64,000 bases of DNA from Biscogniauxia marginata. Lineage: Eukaryota; Ascomycota; Sordariomycetes; Xylariales; Xylariaceae. Location of the stretch: the NCBI GenBank assembly GCA_022695795.1, contig MU404188.1, positions 1-64,000 on the forward strand, written 5' to 3'. Each line of letters begins with the position of its first letter. Positions within the stretch are counted from its first letter, which is position 1. Under the pieces are notes generated by a model that saw only the letters and a list, made by a program, of their open reading frames with translations, made no database searches and was not told the origin of the DNA. This document shows positions 55,821 through 64,000 of this stretch, one piece after another. Both the position numbers and the translations under genes were made by a program.

Positions 55821-56795
55821 GTTGGTTAAGGAACCACGTCACTGAGATACCACGATCTACTCAAACTCCGCCTAGGTGATATCGAGAGCCAAGCGAAGTC
55901 GAGGGAAATGAGCATGTAGAACCCCGTGTGTCCGGCGTACGCGCATAGTACCATCGATGCTTTATTCACTGTACGATCACTTGAATATCTCGTTAGAATG
56001 ATCTAGGTTTCTAATTAAAATTTTTATATGTTTAACCCTCAGCTATATCATTTATAACAATATAAAGGTACATCTTAATTTATCCTTATTTCTTGTCCTT
56101 TAACCTCTTATGTCTCATTAGGGCGGTTAAACGTAATTAAAGTTATTAACATACTAGTCGATATAAACATCTATATTTCTAGACGAAATTAGTCACTTTA
56201 GCCCTAAATATTTTAAGTAAATGACAGGAGAAAGGGGTAAGTTCATCGGTCTTCCTAATTGCCTTGACTCCTTTTCTTATAGTATCGTACATGACTAAAT
56301 CCAACGCCAGCTTCCTACTTGTAATTTCTTTCCTAGTCCTTTCTCGTAGTATAGTACATGGCCGATTGTGACTTTTCCATCGTCTATGACAAATCTCTAG
56401 TCGAAATGTTCCCAGTTGACTTGCCAGGCGTATGAGTACATATTTTCTTGGCTGTAACGTGAATTCGAAAGTGCGTGTCGAATAATTCCTGCACGTTTGT
56501 GATTTATCTATCTTATTAAGTCACTAACCCAATCGACAAATCCTGATATCACACTCTCCGCAGCTAGGTTGAACACGATCTGCTTGGCCATTTCTATGGC
56601 CCTATTGCTACGGACACAGGTTTGGACGCATCGCACAAAATCTGGGTCACTTTGTTGTAAACGTGAGTCAGAAAATACCCTTTATAGTAAATAAAATTGG
56701 GGTTAAACCCATGTCTCAGGAGCAAAATGCGCTGAATTGGTCCTGATAAGGAAATTCTAACTCCTGAGACAGGACAAAAGGGGGGGGATGAAGTC
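55821..56795. other. AT-rich gap with an inverted repeat
   Basis: About 55980-56240 is AT-rich and RIP-like. Two imperfect copies of a ctcctttct..tagta..tacatg stretch lie at about 56265-56295 and 56335-56365. A perfect 11-bp inverted repeat occurs at 56712-56722 and 56761-56771. Confidence 0.5.
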
Positions 56796-57088
56796 TTAGA
56801 ATACGTACCTACCGTCTCCATGCCATCCCTTTAGCCTGTCTACTGCTAATCCACATGCGGCACCGCATACATACGCTGGATCAAGCCGCTGTATAAGTGC
56901 ATTGTCAGTCGTGACTATTATTTTCGGGCCAAAAGCTTATTGCTTATACGTACACGGTCTACGGTTGCCCTGTCCTCAACTGCCTGGTCCGCTACGGCCC
57001 GGTCCTCAATAACATTGTCCGCAACCGCCGCCGCAGAGATGGTATGGGCGGATAGAACCAAGAGAGGGGCGTAGGAAGAAAGCTTCAT
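56796..57088 (-). CDS. Small secreted protein candidate, 2 exons
   Basis: Not recognised; not visible as a single ORF. Exon 1 is 57088-56954 (45 codons) and exon 2 is 56888-56796, with a 65-nt intron (donor gtacgt, a ctgac branch, acceptor atacag). They sum to 228 nt and 75 residues. The first 20 residues (MKLSSYAPLLVLSAHTISAA) form a clear signal peptide. Then come two 10-residue units, VADNVIEDRA and VADQAVEDRA, a duplication also visible in the DNA. Exon 2 adds LDPAYVCGAACGLAVDRLKG with two cysteines. Size, signal peptide, internal repeat and position in an accessory region fit a candidate effector or secreted peptide precursor, but no function can be assigned. A further intron starting gtaggt at 56810 and joining a downstream open frame (to 56594) is possible. 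Confidence 0.5.
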
Positions 57089-59298
57089 CGTGATAGTAAG
57101 ATTGGTCGTTGATGATTCAAACTCGTCGATATTCTTTGAAAATGTGTTCTTTGTGTGTATAAGCCTGGCTTAGGAACCTTCGTCCAAATGATTACTAGGT
57201 ATCCGATTTATTCGACTTTTATGTGTCAAAGTTCTATAGGACTTCTATTTTAAGAATTGTTCTGCGGAGTGTCCTACTCTACAAAGGGGCTCTGTAGGTG
57301 CCACCTGCGCCGCTATGTTGTGCTTCAATGACATCCTATTTGCCATCTAGGAACATCAACGTTGTTGTTAACATGAAGCTTGCACTATAATATAGTAAAG
57401 CAAGGTTATAAATCCAATCAATGCCACTACTTTTTGTGAATCAACTATTTATAAAGGTAAAGTGCAAGTTTCATGATGAAGTGACGTAGATAAAAATCTA
57501 ATTTAACAGAATGAAGTTCGACAAGCTACGTCCGGGAACAACAACAGCTCCATGGCAGAAGCCGTGCTAGTATGAAACGAGAAAAACACAATTAAATTAC
57601 AGATTTACTATCATCCGCACAGATTAAACTTACTCAACCTGTCTCATTAATCATAGCTAGAATTTAGGAGGCAATCGCAACGTAACGATGATTTTCTCTC
57701 TTCCCATTTCGGTAGGCAAGATAGGAATCTAGGACAGCTATCACAGGAGCTTGCACACGTATCTCTAGTATGGATCTACTAGTTCTTGAAAGGTGGCTGA
57801 CACACTCAAGTTCACATAGTATATCTAACACTTATCTGGGCCTAGCTCCACATAAATCCTTTCCAGGCGCTTGTCATAGAATATAGAAATATTCATGTCA
57901 GCCGCCTCGTCTTGCATCTAGAAATATCTCATCGACATTCATGAGGTCCTGAAGTGACGGCAGTTGGAAGTGGATATGCAAGGGATCTTTGGGAAGCATA
58001 GTTAATCTGGTATAGCGGTGTATCATCACGATCAGGGATTCTACATCTTCACTATACATACACAGGTTGCACGAATCCATAGACAGAGGCACCTTGCGTA
58101 GGAATAAACACCATCTTCTTCTACATCTTAACCTTGTACACTAGGGTGAGTGTGTGATGTGTTGCATGATATAGGATAGTGTAGCAGTGTCCTGGAAGAT
58201 AAAACCCTCCAGATTTTGCCACTCAAATCATAATAGAAGCTAAGGAACAGCTTGTGTACTCTGAGCGAAATTGTAACTGTAGATTTCTCATTCAATGGAA
58301 AAGTATCTATTACGTTGTATACCAGATTTTGCGACCTGTCACGAGACGTGTCCATGATTATTGAGATAGGACGAAGATGTGAGGATATGATGGAGCTTAT
58401 TAGTTTAAAATAAGTCGAGATAGGTGGGCAAAGCCTATAGTATATATATACATGTCTAAAAAGGAAATTGAACCCACTATTGTGCGTTTCCACAAAAGAA
58501 GGAATATAAGAAGCATATAAACTAAAGCACGTGTGATAAGCCTCATTTAATAGTATTGATTTACCAGTAAAATAGTCAATACGAATACCGGTAGCTCTTT
58601 AACAGTGAGATGGCGACGACGCAGAATAGTAATGTCCACGTAGCATCATGAATGAGTCGCGTCAATTTATTGGCTTAGAACGTGTGGGCCGATGTCCTAA
58701 AGAACTATCGTGCATGGAAAGCATATGATGGTTCCGGTGAATAAGCTACCTGTTGTTGAGATCTCTTACAGGCCAACGAAGAGACAAGCCCATCACATAG
58801 CCTTAGGACCGTTGGGGACTATGAGGAAGGCGGGGAAGGCGGGGAAGGCGGGGATGGGGCCTAAAAGTTATTGATATAAATATTTCGTGATAACTTTGCC
58901 GGGCTACCAGTGGTTGATAAGCAGTGATTTACGTTGCATCTGTCAGGCATGAATGCATACCAATAAAGTAACGTTTCGAACCGGACGCTAGACTAGCAGC
59001 AACGACGTCAAGCTACGCTCGTCACTCTCGTTTAACACATTCCTGGAGCATGGAGTATAGCGGAGCTAGGGGAAAAGAAGTGTATCTTTCTTAGAGATCT
59101 ATATTTTCTACGTGCAAAAACGAACGTATGCGCCGACAAAAAGCGATCCGAGCTATTGTCTTATTACGATATAGACCGAGAGCCCTCCGTTACGATCGAG
59201 ACCTTGTCGGCATCTTACAGGCTCTACTCCAAGACGACATATTCGGGGGCAAATGCGAGGCGGAGAGAGCGTCCCCCGAGCCTTTTCACGATAGTTAG
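57089..59298. other. Gene-poor AT-rich region (2.2 kb)
   Basis: No coding region is supported; short minus ORFs at 57898-58092 and 58128-58493 lack domain character. A 9-bp minisatellite lies at 58824-58858. The rest is AT-rich with many stops on all frames. Confidence 0.55.
58824..58858. repeat. 9-bp minisatellite (ggggaaggc)
   Basis: About three and a half copies of ggggaaggc in tandem, G-rich on the plus strand. Confidence 0.8.
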
Positions 59299-60141
59299 AT
59301 GAATAGTAGCCAAGGAACGGCACCTCGGACAGAGAAAAAAAGCTCCATGTTCCAGACCTCGCTTGATATGACTGATTCGTGTAAAGAGTTAATATATTCT
59401 ATGAAAAAGTATTTCCCTTCTTCCCCATTACTATCTCTACGCGATGCTAACAAGACTCTGGATAGGCTCTACTATACCGGGGAATATTCCGACCTTGTCA
59501 TCTCTTGCGGTGGTAAATACTACAAAGTACACAAGGCTATTGTATGCCCACGGTCTAAGTTCTTCGCCAAAGCCTGTAGCGGAGACTTTAAGGTTAGTCT
59601 AACTATGTTGGCGTGTAAAAGATCCTGACTTACCTTTCTTACAAAGGAGGGGCGAGATGGGACGATCGAGCTGCCAGAAGATGATCCTCAGATCGTCAAT
59701 ATAATGATCTACTACCTCTACCACCTCGACTATGATGCATCATCTCTCATGAGGAAGGCCAATGATACGGAAGATGAGCTTACGAGGAACATACCTGCAC
59801 CACAGCCGTGTTATCCTACCCTAGTTGTCCACGCTAAAGTCTACGCCCTCGCGGAAAAGTACTTTTTGGATAGTCTCAAGGCCCTTTCGACCCAGAAGTT
59901 CGAGAAAATAGCCCTAAACTATAATCCTCGCTCTCGTGTTCCGGAAGGTTTGGTAGAATCAATGCAAGAAGTATACACATCTACGGTAGATACTGACAGG
60001 GGTTTGAGGGACGTCGTGATAAAAGCCTTTCATAAACATAAAGCATTACTAGGCAGCGCAGAGGTCCGCGAAGTCCTTAAAGAAATTCCCCTGTTAACTT
60101 ACGAACTTCTTATGTATGTATATCAGAACGGTAATTGGTGA
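59299..60141 (+). CDS. BTB/POZ-domain protein, 2 exons
   Basis: Fungal BTB/POZ protein of the short type with no second recognisable domain. Exons are 59299-59592 and 59647-60141 with a 54-nt intron (donor gttagt, acceptor caaag), summing to 789 nt and 262 residues. The start ATG directly follows an in-frame TAG, so it cannot extend upstream without splicing. The BTB fold begins at GEYSDLVISCGGKYYKVHKAIVC and continues RSKFFAKACSGDFKEG; the block IELPEDDPQIVNIMIYYLYHLDYD is the next strand-helix unit. ALAEKYFLDSLKALSTQKF is the typical BTB C-terminal helix pair. BTB proteins mediate dimerisation or cullin-3 adaptor functions. It is intact between two HET relics. Confidence 0.87.
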
Positions 60142-60834
60142 CAAGGCGATGGTTTTCATTAATTTTGAGGTATTTACTAATCTACCTGTTTGAACAATTT
60201 TTTATTCAATACAGAAACGCATACCCGTGGGAATATAATATTTCATATTAAGGCCGGTTAAGTATAAATATAAGTGTATTCTACATGCTTTGATCTTTTG
60301 GTACGACATCTGCAGGGGGTAAAAGAGCTGTCATTGCTAATATATGTTCGGTTTGAGTAAGCAGACACAGAGCTAGTTGGGGTACTAACTAGGTTTTCAG
60401 CTTCATGATCGGCAACACCTAGAACGAATGGGCCATCGTGTCGACTTTGGATAGTGGCAAGAATTGTTAACTTTTATCCGCTAGGGGAAATGAGACATCG
60501 GTGTTAAAATTCCTGTCTAGACGATGAATAAGTGCTGGAGTTGGCGAGCCTCCCAGTACAAGTTGGATAAAGTTGACACTTTCAAATGAATAAGGAGTAG
60601 GGGTTGGGAGTTGACATACCTATGGCGGCTGAGCTGCATCTAGTGTCAATGAGGGGGCGTAACTACTTGGCATCTTATACCAAACTATCGAGAGTCCAGA
60701 CTATAAGATTTAACTAAGCAATGCAGCAACTTGTGTTGTTAAAAGGTTATTCCCGTATAATTCCAAGTAGGGGTTATATACTCAGATCAAAAGCTGAAAT
60801 AACGAATTACTAGATACACTAGGAAATAACTCGA
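60142..60834. other. Intergenic region
   Basis: No gene is seen between the BTB gene and HET pseudogene 2. Confidence 0.6.
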
Positions 60835-62825
60835 CCTCATTTATTTGATCTACTCCTTCACTAGACTTTAGCAACGAGGCAAGGTACAGAGAAGTCGATA
60901 GTAACGAGAGATATGAAGTCCAGAGCAAGGACCAAAAGCGGTTTTCCCCATCGACAGTTCGATACTGTGTTTGGGATCGCGTCATTAAATACATGCAGAA
61001 GAATTACGTTGATCTTTTATGGATCGATCAACATAGTATTTCGCTGCAAGAATGCGGTAAGAATGACTGTCCTCATACAGAATGCAGGCAAAAGCGAGAA
61101 GGAATCCAGACTATGGACTTGGTCTATAATCTAAGCCATCATCCTATCGCTCTACTCGGAGTGTGGATCTTCGAAACAGACGAGCTGAACACATTTGCGG
61201 AGATTCTTAACGGGAAGCTTGTCAAAGGAGGAAGCAAAAAGTTCCGACTATCGGATAGGACAAGCATGGAAACAGCACGGAAAGCATTAAAGCTGCTAGA
61301 TGCAATAACGAGCGACTACTGGTGGACAAGAGCTCGGACATTTCAAGAAAGCTATCGAGAATGGAAAAATATGACCTTGCTTATATGCCATACGCCGTCC
61401 CTAGATAAGGAGAAACCGAAGTTTGGCGACCTCTTCTCTTCGGCAATATTTCGGGCGAGCTTTGCATCAAATTCATTAAGTTTCTTACCTAGGCCACTAG
61501 GCTATGCCTAGCACTCAAGGAAACAGATACTAAAGTGGCGCAAAAAGTCCTCAGTGCTGCAAGAAAGTACACAATCATACTCCGAAACTCAGACCTCATG
61601 ACTCCGAGTGTCATCAGCGATATCGAGAACAGGAATCTTACAGATGCTTCGGACCGTCTCGCCATCGTTGCCAACTGCTGTCAATATCCTGTGCCTTTGA
61701 GCATTGGAAAACAACAGACAAGTGAGCACAGTCTCAGCTTGTCTAAGCTTACTATGTGCCTTCTTAATGGGGAGATCCTGCATAACGGCACGAGAAAATT
61801 AAGCGGTGGTTAGGTGTTAGGGATGACCGTTTCCAAGTATCTCGAGGACCAGCTTTTCCATGAATTCCATACTCTTAAACGTCGGTCTAGCTTAGTTTTC
61901 AACAAAGGCTGCCGTTTCGTGGGTGTAAGTCTTAATGATACGGGTATTATAACTAAGGGACATCTCTGGAGGCTCGGCAGATTCATCGACAGCGACATTT
62001 TCCCGCAAACTGCCACAGATAAAAAGCCAGCGACGGAACCCCACCTTCACATTGCACCGACAGAGACGGCTTATGCAGCTCATAGATATGCTTAGATCGC
62101 TCTCGCATGATGACCTTGCCAACCAGATCGAGAATCTTTTAGATTATAATCTTCGTCGTGGTAGCATCGACTCACCCTGGGAAATGGCATTCCACGAGCG
62201 CTATCTATGCATGATAGTTGTGGAACTGGTAAGAGCTATTAACAAAGGCAAGAAGTTGAGGCTAGGAAGCCTCTGCGGTTCCGAGGCCAGGGGCACTTGC
62301 ACTGCCCTCTTCATTTGGGGTCACGATGGGGATGAGGACACTCAAGGCCCAACTAGTGATATAATTCAAAGGCGGGGATCATCGGCGGAGTTTGCTTTTA
62401 CGTCCCTTCGCCGTAAAGAAAGCCGCTCCAACGACCTAGATCACCACGTGTCCCTTTAGGTGGAGTGTCTGGATCCGACCAGACAGGCTGATAACCCCAT
62501 GCCCCGGTTGTACATCCGACGCTGGCTTTTTGGCCTGTGCTTCTTCAAGGGGTACCCAAGAAAGGATGTGGTTTTCCCGTGGCCTTCCGGGCTGAAAGAC
62601 ATTGTTCCTTGACTGAAAACGGCCTCCGGATCACCGAAACATGACCTTTATGTTCCGTTCGAGGAGGGTTATTAGTTACTGGAGTTATGGGATAAGGGCA
62701 AGCTCGATTTTACTGTAAGTACGGCTAGCCTCAGAAGTGTCGTTGATGTCAAGTCACGTTTGGTAATGTTAAGAGGGTGTCTTGAGGAACTAAGTTGTGA
62801 TTTCAAGTTGGTAGCTGTTTAGACT
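60835..62825 (+). pseudogene. HET-domain pseudogene 2 (full-length, multiply disrupted)
   Basis: Nearly full-length relic of a HET-family gene. The frame from about 60853 gives VRYCVWDRVIKY and NYVDLLWIDQHSI, then CGKNDCPH and MDLVYNLSHHPIALLG, hallmark blocks of one fungal HET subfamily. A perfect 5-bp tandem duplication (ctctt twice, 61431-61440) shifts the frame. The correct reading then continues ISGELCIKFIKFLT, stop (TAG 61490-61492), RLCLALKETD, and meets a further TAG at 61811-61813. KYLEDQLFHEFH, FNKGCRFVGVSL and TKGHLWRLGRFID follow. A second shift lies within about 62020-62045. After it come RRLMQLIDMLRSL and GKKLRLGSLCG, a TAG at 62457, LYIRRWLFGLCFFKGYPRKD and a TGA at 62610. The TAG codons fit C-to-T decay of CAG. 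Confidence 0.8.
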
Positions 62826-62988
62826 ATAGGGGAAACAATGAATGAATTTATATACTCCGTCGTTGTTCAATTGATCTGTCTGGATCTGGTTGAACCTATC
62901 CGGATTTGCGAGGCCCATCTCACTTGACTCAGGTGCTGTGTCCCCCTATTACCCTACGGCCTTTTTCCGCCACGGGGGTGTAGTCTTA

Positions 62989-63078
62989 TTAGTGAGGAAA
63001 TCATTTTTTCCTGTCCAGCGCTATGAACCCCCGTGGGGGCTCATAACGCTGAATTGGAAAACCCGATTTTCTCACTAG
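62989..63078. repeat. Nested imperfect palindrome, MITE-like
   Basis: Outer arms ttagtgaggaaatc (62989-63002) and gattttctcactag (63065-63078) are inverted copies with two mismatches. An inner hairpin at 63016-63051 pairs cagcgctatga with tcataacgctg (one mismatch) and closes with ccccc/ggggg around gt. The whole could fold into a single long stem. No transposase is nearby. Confidence 0.65.
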
Positions 63079-63664
63079 CGATACCCCAAATTCTTTAGTT
63101 ATGCCCTGGAATATATAGTTAAGCAATACAATACAAATTAAAAATTATCTTGACTAAACCTAAATACTAGCTTGGTAGTACATGGTTATATAGCCTTGAA
63201 ACGGCTTAAAAGGGTCGGGGATTTAAAAAGATTAATAATAAATACCTCTTCGTAAAACTCGATATTGTAATAAACTCACACGTTTCATGTCGGATGTCGT
63301 TTTTTAAACACTTTTATAAAGCCGTGTAGATATTATATGACGTGTAAATACGTCGCGACGAGGTATTCGCGATTATTAGATAAAATATGTCACTTAAAAA
63401 TACTCGTATGTGGCTATACTGAGTAGTAAAGACTTAAGGGAAACTATATGTCGAAAATTTTAGACCCCTCCCGCCCCCCTAAATATTGACGGAAGGTAGC
63501 TTCCAATGTATCTATATATTAACTGTTTTCAGATAAGGAAAAAGGCAAGGGGGGATGGGTCTATAGTGTGACGCCATGTTGAATGTAGGTCCCTTCCTTG
63601 AGAACCCTATCCACTATAAATACACACACATCCATTTCTCCCCCAACTATTTTTAACTTTAGCT

Positions 63665-63690
63665 TCATCACACACACATACACACACACA
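63665..63690. repeat. (ca)n microsatellite
   Basis: An imperfect ca dinucleotide run with ta interruptions, in an otherwise non-coding stretch. Confidence 0.7.
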
Positions 63691-64000
63691 CTTACATCCT
63701 TGAATGCCGGAACTGAGTCAGTGAAGATGTCCTCAAGCCAGAGACGAAGTTTTGTTCGCGAAATTGTCAAGTATCAAATCATCAACGGGAAGCTATGCCG
63801 ACTCAAGAGGAATGAGGAACTGACTGAATGCATTTTGCCTACATAAGTCCCGGAGGCACTACACTGAGTTCATGATAGCTGCTAACACGAGGGCATTTGA
63901 ATGTAATTAAGGACAACGAATTCGGAATTTAAGTAGTCAGTGCTTAGGCCACCCCATACAGTATCTCAAGATGAATTTTGGTTGATGTTAGACTTGCTTG

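Larger units (their letters stand above)
62826..64000. other. AT-rich right end
   Basis: No gene is supported. It contains a palindromic element at 62989-63078, AT-rich RIP-like DNA from about 63090 to 63440 and a (ca)n run near 63665-63690. Short ORFs at 63561-63846 lie over the (ca)n run and are not called. Confidence 0.55.

Noticed and set aside
56594..56821. Treating the 75-codon minus ORF at 56594-56821 as its own gene
   Set aside because: It has no good start context and may be a third exon of the secreted-protein candidate or chance; it also contains the inverted repeat.
63561..63846. Overlapping plus and minus ORFs at the right end
   Set aside because: Both are built on a (ca)n microsatellite and have no coding character.
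1..64000. CRISPR arrays, rRNA genes, intact transposons or viral insertions
   Set aside because: No regularly spaced direct repeats, rRNA cores, transposase/reverse transcriptase motifs or long terminal repeats were seen.

Overview
The window is nuclear DNA of a filamentous ascomycete (Pezizomycotina, most likely a sordariomycete-type genome). This rests on short introns (about 50-180 nt) with GTRNGT donors and CTAAC/CTGAC-like branch sites, on HET-domain, BTB, GNAT, P450 and GPI-cupredoxin families, on an ADP/ATP carrier with RRRMMM, and on two recognisable 40S ribosomal protein genes. There is no CRISPR array, operon structure, rRNA or convincing tRNA. I resolved splice sites by eye; for every multi-exon model given as intact, the summed exon lengths are divisible by three.

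Left part (0-25 kb): a 1098-residue Pro/Gln-rich protein of unknown function (minus); a DHDPS/aldolase-fold enzyme with an apparent signal peptide (minus); a SET-domain protein whose catalytic NHSC motif sits on a 24-nt microexon (plus); a type II membrane protein (minus); a cytochrome P450 split by an in-frame TAG (minus), beside a degraded minus-strand relic; ribosomal protein eS25 with an apparent 8-nt microexon and a GC-AG intron (plus); the mitochondrial ADP/ATP carrier (plus); and a CENP-X/MHF2 histone-fold protein (plus).

Middle part (25-51 kb): mostly conserved core genes. They are a GPI-anchored cupredoxin, a MAPR/cytochrome b5-like protein, ribosomal protein uS7 (RPS5), a GNAT acetyltransferase, a short-chain dehydrogenase, the ER Hsp70-like chaperone Lhs1 (ending HDEL), a secreted aspartic protease, a small coiled-coil protein and a BRD8/Bdc1-like bromodomain protein.

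Right part (51-64 kb): an accessory, gene-poor region with AT-rich decayed islands. It holds an intact alpha/beta hydrolase, two degenerate HET (heterokaryon incompatibility) pseudogenes, an intact BTB/POZ gene, a previously unmarked small secreted protein candidate and a palindromic MITE-like sequence. Many stop codons in the relics can be explained by C-to-T changes (CAG to TAG, CGA to TGA), as expected from RIP, but no alignment was run. Runs of ACCTAGGTA/ACCTACCT are scattered through most intergenic gaps.
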